From Candidatus Cloacimonadota bacterium (GTDB lineage: Bacteria > Cloacimonadota > Cloacimonadia > Cloacimonadales > Cloacimonadaceae): a DNA stretch of 15,086 bases. Made by a program: the position numbers and the translations under genes. Shown here piece by piece: positions 7,995-15,086 of the stretch (positions within the stretch are counted from its first letter, which is position 1; each line of letters begins with the position of its first letter). The stretch is taken from NCBI GenBank assembly GCA_028681035.1, contig JAQUJJ010000090.1:1-15086 (forward strand). The letters are read 5' to 3'. The notes beneath the pieces were generated by a model. It was not told the DNA's origin. It was given only the letters and a program-made list of their open reading frames with translations, and ran no database searches.

Positions 7995-10910
7995 CTAAAA
8001 CTCAAATTCGGTTTGCTCATCTTGGGGTTCACTCTTCACAGCCTGCTTTTCGATGGAAAGCCAGGCAGTTACGATATCGTTATAAGCTCTGGCATCTTCT
8101 GCCCAGCCCTTGCGTTCACATAAGGTGTAGAGCAAAAAAGCAAGCTGCCTGGCGGTTGCCGATAGTTCGGGTACAGCAGACACAATCTTGGCTGCGGCTG
8201 ATTCTCCACTGCTTTGATGTGCCCGGATGAGCTGATGCAGTACCTCCCAAACCGGAGTGCGGATATCTCTTAATGGATTCCAATCAGCGGGATATTCTAC
8301 GGGACGATACAGACGAACTTTGCCAGCTCCAGCAAGTAAAACCCCGCTATCCCGGACGCCTTCTACAGAAAGACCCTTTGCCTTGGCGAGCACTTCGGCA
8401 TCACCATAGACCCCTTCTTTGAAGCCATATTCACTGAACCACTGCAAACAAAAACGAGTATCATTATCCCAATCCCCTTCCCGCTCTTTGAAATACTCAT
8501 CCAGAGCTTTGTTGATCAGGATAAGGGCAGTGTGGACAGACATTGGGCTACCATCTGCTTCCAGAATTGTTTTATACTTAGAATAAACTGCCATGCCAGG
8601 TCCGATGGAGGCTTGGGCTAAATCCACAGGAGCGATAGGGCTTGAAGTTTCACTACCGTTGATCATGCTATCCAGAGCCACTGGAATTGCCAATTGAAGC
8701 TCTCTCAAAAAGTCTTTGCGGGAAATACTTGGGGCATTCGAGCTACGTTTGCGACATACAAGAATGATGCTTGATGCCAAGGCATTTGCACCTATCCCAA
8801 CAGATCTCACTTCTCGCTCAGTACTCATCGGCCAAGTTCCTGTTATAGATAATCCTGAACTAATAACGGCCTCTAAGAAAGTGTCCCACCCCGTTGAGGA
8901 CACATTATTTTTGTCAGATTCTGATTGCTTAAATGCGTAATAGATTGTAACTGGAAAAGCTTCATGACACTTTGAAGAGATTTGATACATTGCTTGTTTC
9001 ATGCCATTTAAGAAAAACGACTCAGCTTGACCTTTTATTTTATAACGATATTGCGAAGCAACCAGTTCTTCATCCTTCGGTGTTGCTAATGTTGATCCTA
9101 TGTCTCTAAAAATGGGAGAGATAATTCTTCTTTGTATTACGTAGAAGAAATCAGATAAATCAGCATACATAATGTTATCGAAGTATGGGGGATCAAAAGA
9201 TACTATTTTGCCTTCAGTTATATTCTGTGTACTGGCGTTAGATTGCACAGCTCTGCCACATTGACTGGCTGGTAGAGAACAAATTACGTTAACAACCCAG
9301 CTTAACATCGAAATCCAATTACCGCTTGAAGATGAAAATGGATTGACCTCCGCATAATCCCAAACCATAGCTAAGGCTTGCCTTCCAAATGAGCTTCTAA
9401 GCGTATCCCTCATAGGTATCCACGTAACCAATGAAGAAGAATAATCGGTTAACTTATCTAAAACAAATGTTAGATAAACTTGAATTGCTTCTGCTACTGC
9501 TGTAGCTGATGAACGTCCTAATTCGATACCAATATCATCGTCGATGATTCCATTATTGATTGCATCTGATTTGATCGTCTTGCCCACATCTACAACTAAA
9601 TCCGAAAAAGCACAAATGGAATTCATTTGCCTGTTACTAAACAAATCTCCATATCTTTTCATGCCATACAGGGGAACTTGGTCTGCACTTTTCCCAACCA
9701 ACATTTGCTCAGGCTTCCATTCAGGTTTCGCAGAAAAGGCAAGGTCTTCCTGTACTTGTTCCGGGGACAAGTAAACTCTCTCACTCCTGCCCTCACAAAC
9801 AATAGCCATCAGCTTCGATCCCATTCTACCCGCTTGCCCTTCTGCTTTAATGTATTTCCCATCAATCGGTGTGCCAGATAAGAGGCAATAAAAGGTTGAT
9901 CCCTTACCTGCCGCCTTAGTGCCTTTCTTCACCTTGTCCAAATCATCAGGCATGCCATATCTAACTTTAAACTCATATTGTTCGCCTGATATGAAGGGCT
10001 CAATCCAGGCTTCCTTCCCCTTCTTATTTGAGAGCAGGAACGTAGAAGCAAGCGGCACATCCACATGAGAATAAAGGGGATTAGAGCTTTTTACCGTCCG
10101 GGCCCAGATATAGGCAATCACGGTAAGTTTTGCGCCTTGATATTGTGCCAAGTCAGGACGCTCTGAGACCATCTCAGGTGTCACTTCGATGGGCGGATAA
10201 AGATGTCCAATCCGCTTAAAGGCCTCTTCTCTCACCCAATGCCCGTATCTACGCACATCCTCTGCCAATCCAGTCACGCCAGGCCAAGTATATTGTCCGG
10301 TATTGATTTGCTTTTCAGAAGCGGGAATAGGCCCAATCGGACGTCGGCCCACAAATTTAGGTGGAATCTCAATCATGGCTTTATTGATCAGCACCGCCAC
10401 CGGGTTCAGGTCGCTGGCCCAGGCTTCCAAACCCAGTCTCTGCGCTTCCAAGGGGATGGAGCCGCCTCCGGCAAAAGGATCGTGAAAAGCCGGCAGTTTA
10501 GCGGGATTAAAGAGTTCAGCCGCTTCGGGATGGTCTTTATTTAGCTCACAAGTTACCTTCCAGCTTTTGCGGATTTCTGCGCGGGCTTGGTTTAGCACCT
10601 GCTCATTAGTGGTGTTTTCCCACTTTACCAGTTCTCTGATGATCGCGAAGAGTCTTTCGCGTTCCCGGTTCGCATCTGCTTTTCTCTTGTAACCGATCTT
10701 CAGTTCTTCATCCCAGCCCGGATCATTGACGAGCTGGGCAAAAAGCACGGCTCTGGCAGCAGCCAAGGGGCGTCTTGCCCAATACAGATGCAAAGTAGAG
10801 GGATGTCCATGCCGGATAGACTTTTCACGCACACAGGCTTCATTGATCTCTTTGAGGGGAAGAGCTACTTCAATGAGTTTCTTGGGGGCTTTCACTTTAT
10901 ATTCTATCAT
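7995..10910 (-). CDS. DUF1156 DNA methyltransferase (DPPY type)
   Basis: This 971-residue protein opens with the DUF1156 signature: [14 protein letters not shown], then [26 protein letters not shown] at about 29-54. The AdoMet-binding motif I is [17 protein letters not shown] (144-160), followed by the acidic SDLNP (166-170). Catalytic motif IV is FDPPYFDNI (572-580), the DPPY form usual for N6-adenine methylation. About 400 residues separate the two motifs. They contain a basic region around 260-425 that may be a target-recognition insert. The C-terminal part (about 770-971) is helical. It presumably methylates host DNA to mark it as self. ATG at 10910 overlaps the upstream TGA as ATGA and has AGGA at 10920-10917. 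GC falls clearly in the middle of the gene (about 8.7-9.6 kb) compared with both ends. The target sequence is unknown. Confidence 0.92.
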   Translation of the reverse strand: MIEYKVKAPKKLIEVALPLKEINEACVREKSIRHGHPSTLHLYWARRPLAAARAVLFAQLVNDPGWDEELKIGYKRKADANRERERLFAIIRELVKWENTTNEQVLNQARAEIRKSWKVTCELNKDHPEAAELFNPAKLPAFHDPFAGGGSIPLEAQRLGLEAWASDLNPVAVLINKAMIEIPPKFVGRRPIGPIPASEKQINTGQYTWPGVTGLAEDVRRYGHWVREEAFKRIGHLYPPIEVTPEMVSERPDLAQYQGAKLTVIAYIWARTVKSSNPLYSHVDVPLASTFLLSNKKGKEAWIEPFISGEQYEFKVRYGMPDDLDKVKKGTKAAGKGSTFYCLLSGTPIDGKYIKAEGQAGRMGSKLMAIVCEGRSERVYLSPEQVQEDLAFSAKPEWKPEQMLVGKSADQVPLYGMKRYGDLFSNRQMNSICAFSDLVVDVGKTIKSDAINNGIIDDDIGIELGRSSATAVAEAIQVYLTFVLDKLTDYSSSLVTWIPMRDTLRSSFGRQALAMVWDYAEVNPFSSSSGNWISMLSWVVNVICSLPASQCGRAVQSNASTQNITEGKIVSFDPPYFDNIMYADLSDFFYVIQRRIISPIFRDIGSTLATPKDEELVASQYRYKIKGQAESFFLNGMKQAMYQISSKCHEAFPVTIYYAFKQSESDKNNVSSTGWDTFLEAVISSGLSITGTWPMSTEREVRSVGIGANALASSIILVCRKRSSNAPSISRKDFLRELQLAIPVALDSMINGSETSSPIAPVDLAQASIGPGMAVYSKYKTILEADGSPMSVHTALILINKALDEYFKEREGDWDNDTRFCLQWFSEYGFKEGVYGDAEVLAKAKGLSVEGVRDSGVLLAGAGKVRLYRPVEYPADWNPLRDIRTPVWEVLHQLIRAHQSSGESAAAKIVSAVPELSATARQLAFLLYTLCERKGWAEDARAYNDIVTAWLSIEKQAVKSEPQDEQTEFEF

Positions 10911-12058
10911 TTTATTTCCTGATGTATTTGAGATTCAATAAAGCTCTGCATTTCTGTTTTACTGGGCAGTTCCAGCATATATTTCGAGACAAAGAGCTGG
11001 TTGTCCATTCCCGCCAGAGCATACTCCACAAGGGTGCTGTTCTTTGCCGTGCAGAGCAGGATGCCGATAGGCTCGTTATCCTTGGGTTCTTTGATGTTTT
11101 TGCTATACCAGCTTAGGTAAGTATTGAGCTGGCCGATGTTTTCATGGCTAAAATCACTTAGTTTGAGTTCCACCAAGACATGGCATTTCAGTATCCTATG
11201 ATAGAAGACCAAATCGATATAGAAATTTGTGTCCCCAATCAAAATGGCTTTTTGTCGGGCTTCAAAACAGAAGCCATGTCCCAGTTCCAGCAGAAAATCC
11301 CGAAGTTTATCCAGCAATTGATCTTCCAGATGGGATTCGCTCATCACTTCACGGGGTTTCAATCCCAGGAATTCGAAGATGTAAGGATCTCTGATTGTCT
11401 GTGCCGGATTGAAGATTTCCACCTTGTGCTGTGTTTGTTCTGAGAGTTTTTTCTTGTCTGTGGAAAGTCCGCTGCGCTCATAGTACAAAGAATTAACCTG
11501 GCGTTTGAGTTCTCGCACAGACCAGTTTCCCCGAATGCATTCGATTTCATAGAATTGGCGTTTTGTATCGTTATCAATATTTATCAATACTTCAATATGC
11601 GTAAATGAAAGCTTTGTTATTAGCTCTATTACTGCTGTTTCAGATTGTGGGGTCACTGACCCCACAATCTGTGGGAATGGATTTACAAGCATGAAATTGA
11701 CCGATGAGAAAGAGCTAATATTTTGGTCAATAAGCTTTTGCAATTGTGGGGTCAGCGCCCCCATAATCTGAGGATAAGTGTTGTAAAATAAACGAAGCCT
11801 GTATAAATCTCGCTTATTTGAGCGAGAGACACCAATTCTTTTTAGCTCTTCTTCCAAACGCTCAAAGAGCTTATCTCCGTAATCTGCCCGGTCTGATCCT
11901 TTTAGCTCATATTCAGCAATGTAATATCCTATCAGCCAGTTGCGGAGCGTGAGTAAAGTATTTACACTGTGTAAAGCTTGTTGTTTAAGCTCAATATGTA
12001 TTTGCTGGATGCTGTTGACCAGAGATTTGAAGTTCAATCCAAGATCTTTCGTATTCAT
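10907..12058 (-). CDS. DUF1016 (YhcG-type) PD-(D/E)xK nuclease
   Basis: The 383-residue protein has the usual two DUF1016 halves. The N-terminal half is helical and includes [14 protein letters not shown] (38-51) and [12 protein letters not shown] (57-68). The C-terminal half is a PD-(D/E)xK domain with FYIDLVFYH (Asp282), LVELKL (Glu297-x-Lys299) and [11 protein letters not shown] (308-318). DUF1016 proteins are common in restriction and defence islands, often inside type I R-M loci. The start was set at ATG 12058 rather than ATG 12124: GAGGG (12070-12066) lies 7 nt upstream and the ATG overlaps the helicase TGA as ATGA, while 12124 lacks an SD. Two related in-frame segments, [10 protein letters not shown] (96-105) and [10 protein letters not shown] (129-138), come from palindromic DNA repeats in the middle of the gene. 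A role as nuclease partner of the methylase/helicase is inferred. Confidence 0.9.
   Translation of the reverse strand: MNTKDLGLNFKSLVNSIQQIHIELKQQALHSVNTLLTLRNWLIGYYIAEYELKGSDRADYGDKLFERLEEELKRIGVSRSNKRDLYRLRLFYNTYPQIMGALTPQLQKLIDQNISSFSSVNFMLVNPFPQIVGSVTPQSETAVIELITKLSFTHIEVLINIDNDTKRQFYEIECIRGNWSVRELKRQVNSLYYERSGLSTDKKKLSEQTQHKVEIFNPAQTIRDPYIFEFLGLKPREVMSESHLEDQLLDKLRDFLLELGHGFCFEARQKAILIGDTNFYIDLVFYHRILKCHVLVELKLSDFSHENIGQLNTYLSWYSKNIKEPKDNEPIGILLCTAKNSTLVEYALAGMDNQLFVSKYMLELPSKTEMQSFIESQIHQEIK
11641..11671. repeat. 31-bp near-perfect palindrome inside the DUF1016 gene
   Basis: The arms CAGATTGTGGGGTCA (11641-11655) and TGACCCCACAATCTG (11657-11671) are perfectly complementary over 15 bp with one central base. 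It is in frame and encodes [11 protein letters not shown] related, decayed copy lies 99 bp away, exactly 33 codons. Confidence 0.95.
11740..11771. repeat. second, degenerate copy of the palindrome in the DUF1016 gene
   Basis: It shares the ATTGTGGGGTCA core, the CCCCA run and ATAATCTG with the copy at 11641-11671, but the arms no longer match fully (for example GCGCCCCC in place of TGACCCC). It encodes [10 protein letters not shown] in the same frame as the other copy. Confidence 0.8.
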
Positions 12059-15000
12059 ATCTTTTCCCTCGTTCTGCTGGTGATCAAACTCCCAATATCC
12101 AGATTGATGCTGGTCACGGCCCAATCCGGTTCCTTCGTAAAGGGCTTACGAATGTAATAAGGCCCCTCGTAGTTTTCACCATCCACGATCACAATGGCCA
12201 GGATAAACTTATCAGCCTGATTCAAGCCATAGAGCACTTCATTGCGGGTAACCGTTATGGTAGAATGCCCTTTGGCTCTGCCCTTTACTTCGATGTGTTT
12301 TGTCTCCGGTAATTTGCCATCCGCCATAGGTGGGATACTGGTAATATCCCATCCACAATTGCTGGCTGAGACATCAATCACTTCGCAGCCAAGATTCTGT
12401 TCATAGTGCATCACCGCTCGCATGGCTATCTGTTCAATGCGTTTGCGTGCTTCTGCATCGGCAGACCAGGTGTTCTCCCCTTTGGCTTTGGCTATCAAAC
12501 CTGCCGGGATTACCAGAGCTCCTCCGATGATATGAGGTGTCTCAGATACTATATGTCGCATCGCCTTCAGCTCTTTGCTTCTGGATTCCAAGCGCTGGGT
12601 GAGCTCATCTATGCTGCGATTCACGTTATCTATACTCAGACGGGTTTTCTTGCCGGCAGCCAAATCTTCCTGAAGCTTGATTTTGCGGTCAGACCAAAAG
12701 TCTATCTCTTTGATCAGCCTCTGATGCACCGCTTCTAAGGTCTTGCTTATCTGCTGTTCCCTGCGGCTATTCACTTCATTAAAATGCTCTGGAGCAAGCT
12801 GAGCAGTGGCAAAAGCCAGAGCCTTGGCTTCCAATTGCTCAGAAAGCCAGGCTTCTGTTAGGATGTCTTCTACAAGCTTAAAATCGCTCTCTGAAATTGG
12901 CTCCAGGTCAAGATGAGGAGCCCATCCAGCATTATTGATCTCACCTGCGGGACTTATTTCCACAAACTGCATCCGGCGAGATACGCATCTATTGCGATTC
13001 TGGCCTTCTTTGATCGAATGGTCGATAATCAGCATGGCCTTGGGCAAGATACCCTCATCATTAGGAGCGAGCATCACAGAGCCTTGTTTCAGTTTATTGC
13101 GATGGATTTCCAAAATCAGGTCTATCACCGCCATCATCAAAGGATGCCCGGGATGGATAAAGCTGGCCATGGCGGATTCACGCTGCGCTAAACGGACAAA
13201 CTGTTTATCAAAGCAGATCCGTTCATACTTGGTGGTGACGGGATTCATATTACGACGATTTCTGCCGGAGATTTGGCGATCCCTTTCGCGGATCTTGGCA
13301 GGAACATAGGTGATTTCCCATCTGCCGGATTCACGCGCTCTCAGCTCTCCCCGTAGCTGTTCAAAAGCTGTGCTGAAGAAGGCTCGGATGAAGTAGGGTT
13401 GGAGTTTTCTGGCTTCAGCTTTTTCCATCTCTTCTTTCACGGCAAAGAGACGTTTTTCGTCTATCACTTCCTCGCACAGGGCGTTACGGGATAGGATGTT
13501 TTTAATATGTTCTGTATCCAGAGCACCTTCTACTACTTCAAATAGTTTGGCTCGGATCATGGGGTCGTCTCCGTAGCGGATGGCTTCGATCAGTAAATCC
13601 CTTAAACTCTTCTCTTCAAAGACATCACCCAAAATATCGAAGACCCTACCGCCCAAAGCTTGTCTCTGTACCTCGAGTTTATTAAAGAGATTCAGGAATA
13701 CATCGCCTTCGCGGGTTTCCATTGCCACCATATTCCACAGGTGACATACTTCCTGCTGACCAATACGGTGAATACGACCAAAACGCTGTTCAATGCGATT
13801 GGGATTCCAAGGCAGATCATAATTCACCATCAGATTGGCATTTTGCAGGTTCACGCCTTCTCCAGCGGCATCGGTAGCCAGCAGAATACTCACTCTGGGG
13901 TCATTGCGGAAAAGCTCTTGGGCTTTGCGTCTTTCCTCACGTTTGATGCCACCATGAATGATTATTACGGCATCTGGATTGCCGATCAGATCGTTCAAGC
14001 GTCCATGCAGATAACTCAAGGTATCCCGATGTTCGGTAAAGATAATCAGCTTGCGGTATCGGCCGCTCTGTTCTCGCATATGGGGATTATTCTCAAAGAG
14101 ATTAGAAAGCTCTTCCCATTTGCGGTCAAGCCCCGAATCCCGCAATTCTTTCGCCTGCTTGGTGAGTCTGTTTAGAATGATGATTTCTTTTCCCAATTCT
14201 TGAATGGTCTGGGCCGTGGTAGCTCTATCGACCAATTCCTCTTCTTGGGTTTCCCTTTCCTCGGTATCCCAATCATCATCGTCAAAATCATCCGGCAAAT
14301 CAAAATCCTGGTCTTTTTTCTCGCGGATCAATTCACCGCGCAGGATGAGCTTTTCCTCTTCCAACCTGCGGCCAAGCTTATCGGTACGGCGTTTCAACGA
14401 CTGGTAGATAGCTTCGGGACTCGATGCAAGGCGTCTTTGGAGGATAGTGAGCGCAAAGCCAATGGTGTTTCTGCGTTTTCCTTCCAGTCGGTCTGCCTTG
14501 TTCATCTCTTCACGCACATATTCAGTAACGGCAAGGTAAAGATCGGCTTCCAGGTCTGAGAGTTTGTAGGAGACGGAATACGCTTTGCGCTCTGGAAAGA
14601 GGCGAGTTCCGTCAAACTTGAGGAGTTCTTCTTTTACCATTCTCCGCATCAGATCAGAGATATCGATGCTGTGGGCACTATCACGAGGTTTGCCATAAAA
14701 GCGATCAGAATCCAAGAGTGCCAGGAAGGTTTGAAAATCTTCATCCTTACCCTTGTGGGGTGTAGCTGTCATCAGCAGAAAGTGCCGGGTGATGCTGCCC
14801 ACTTCTTCAGCGAGTTTGTAGCGCTTGGTTTTCTTGAGCTCATGGCCAAACCAGGATGCTGAGCACTTGTGGGCTTCGTCAATTACCACCAAGTCCCAAT
14901 AAGTGAGTTTCAGTTTTTCCATTAGCTCTTCATCACGGGAAACCATATCTATACGGGCGATGAGATAATCAAAATCCTCGAAGGGATTGCCGCTGTGGGA

Positions 15001-15086
15001 TTGAGCCTCCATTTCTCGGGAAAAGATAAAGAAATCCAAGCCGAATTTCTCATACATTTCGTCTTGCCACTGCTCTACCAAAGAAC
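12055..15086 (-). CDS. DrmD-like SNF2/DEAH helicase with C-terminal DUF3883, 5' end missing
   Basis: The frame stays open to the right edge, so the N-terminus with motif I is outside. The first visible residues, SLVEQWQDE, are the Ia-like motif of SNF2/RapA helicases. Taking the L as residue 1, motif II is VVIDEAHK (DEAH 68-71) and motif [11 protein letters not shown] (103-109). An acidic, Asp/Glu-rich linker (about 14.24-14.31 kb) follows. The second RecA domain has [37 protein letters not shown] and [15 protein letters not shown] (motif VI). The last 100 residues are a DUF3883-type domain: [12 protein letters not shown] and [20 protein letters not shown], whose D...ExK layout suggests a PD-(D/E)xK-derived fold. 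This layout matches DrmD, the helicase of class 1 DISARM. It probably translocates on phage DNA (inference). Its TGA overlaps the next ATG. Confidence 0.9.
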   Translation of the reverse strand, partial: SLVEQWQDEMYEKFGLDFFIFSREMEAQSHSGNPFEDFDYLIARIDMVSRDEELMEKLKLTYWDLVVIDEAHKCSASWFGHELKKTKRYKLAEEVGSITRHFLLMTATPHKGKDEDFQTFLALLDSDRFYGKPRDSAHSIDISDLMRRMVKEELLKFDGTRLFPERKAYSVSYKLSDLEADLYLAVTEYVREEMNKADRLEGKRRNTIGFALTILQRRLASSPEAIYQSLKRRTDKLGRRLEEEKLILRGELIREKKDQDFDLPDDFDDDDWDTEERETQEEELVDRATTAQTIQELGKEIIILNRLTKQAKELRDSGLDRKWEELSNLFENNPHMREQSGRYRKLIIFTEHRDTLSYLHGRLNDLIGNPDAVIIIHGGIKREERRKAQELFRNDPRVSILLATDAAGEGVNLQNANLMVNYDLPWNPNRIEQRFGRIHRIGQQEVCHLWNMVAMETREGDVFLNLFNKLEVQRQALGGRVFDILGDVFEEKSLRDLLIEAIRYGDDPMIRAKLFEVVEGALDTEHIKNILSRNALCEEVIDEKRLFAVKEEMEKAEARKLQPYFIRAFFSTAFEQLRGELRARESGRWEITYVPAKIRERDRQISGRNRRNMNPVTTKYERICFDKQFVRLAQRESAMASFIHPGHPLMMAVIDLILEIHRNKLKQGSVMLAPNDEGILPKAMLIIDHSIKEGQNRNRCVSRRMQFVEISPAGEINNAGWAPHLDLEPISESDFKLVEDILTEAWLSEQLEAKALAFATAQLAPEHFNEVNSRREQQISKTLEAVHQRLIKEIDFWSDRKIKLQEDLAAGKKTRLSIDNVNRSIDELTQRLESRSKELKAMRHIVSETPHIIGGALVIPAGLIAKAKGENTWSADAEARKRIEQIAMRAVMHYEQNLGCEVIDVSASNCGWDITSIPPMADGKLPETKHIEVKGRAKGHSTITVTRNEVLYGLNQADKFILAIVIVDGENYEGPYYIRKPFTKEPDWAVTSINLDIGSLITSRTREKI

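Noticed and set aside
4814..10910. A BREX system
   Set aside because: A large ATPase and a methylase are present, but no PglZ phosphatase, BrxL/Lon-like protein or BrxA/B is seen, and the methylase begins with DUF1156 rather than a PglX pattern.
15079..15081. TTG at the right edge as the start of the helicase
   Set aside because: It encodes the Leu of an SLVEQW motif inside the helicase domain, and the frame is open to the edge; helicase motif I must lie upstream.
12055..15086. A complete DISARM system
   Set aside because: Only the helicase resembles DISARM (DrmD); no DrmA, DrmB (DUF1998) or DrmC (PLD) is in the window, and the methylase is of DUF1156 type.

Overview
The window is a dense bacterial anti-phage defence island. 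Every gene I can support lies on the minus strand, so transcription runs from the right edge to the left edge. I see no rRNA, tRNA, integrase, transposase or housekeeping gene, so the host cannot be named with confidence. The codon use, clear Shine-Dalgarno sites and mid-to-low GC fit an ordinary bacterium, possibly an anaerobe of an under-cultured Gram-negative phylum (a guess).

Right part (about 4.8-15.1 kb), in transcription order: the C-terminal two thirds or so of a DrmD-like SNF2 helicase with a terminal DUF3883 domain; a DUF1016 (YhcG-type) PD-(D/E)xK nuclease; a large DUF1156 DNA methyltransferase; a small winged-helix protein with a tetrapeptide repeat; and a DUF499 P-loop ATPase. 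These five genes are tightly coupled: two ATGA overlaps, one stop codon abutting a start, and one 4-nt gap. They look like one operon whose promoter lies beyond the right edge. Helicase + DUF1156 methylase + DUF499 ATPase is a known defence-associated combination, related to DISARM/BREX-style modification-based systems: the methylase would mark self DNA, and the helicase, ATPase and nucleases would act on unmodified DNA (inference).

Middle part (about 2.9-4.8 kb): two more genes follow with 27-nt and 36-nt gaps and noticeably lower GC. One encodes a protein with two PD-(D/E)xK nuclease-like domains. The other encodes a protein that matches the catalytic layout of proteasome beta subunits/HslV, beginning GTG-ACT so that removal of the initiator Met would expose a catalytic Thr. 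This Ntn-hydrolase at the end of a restriction-like operon is the most unusual item here.

Left part (1-2.9 kb): after a 182-nt intergenic segment with two hairpins come an OLD-family ATPase-TOPRIM nuclease and then an incomplete Mrr-nuclease/STAND NTPase gene (Avs-like) running off the left edge. These look like separate single-gene or two-gene defence units.

All domain calls were made by eye from motifs. No database search was run.
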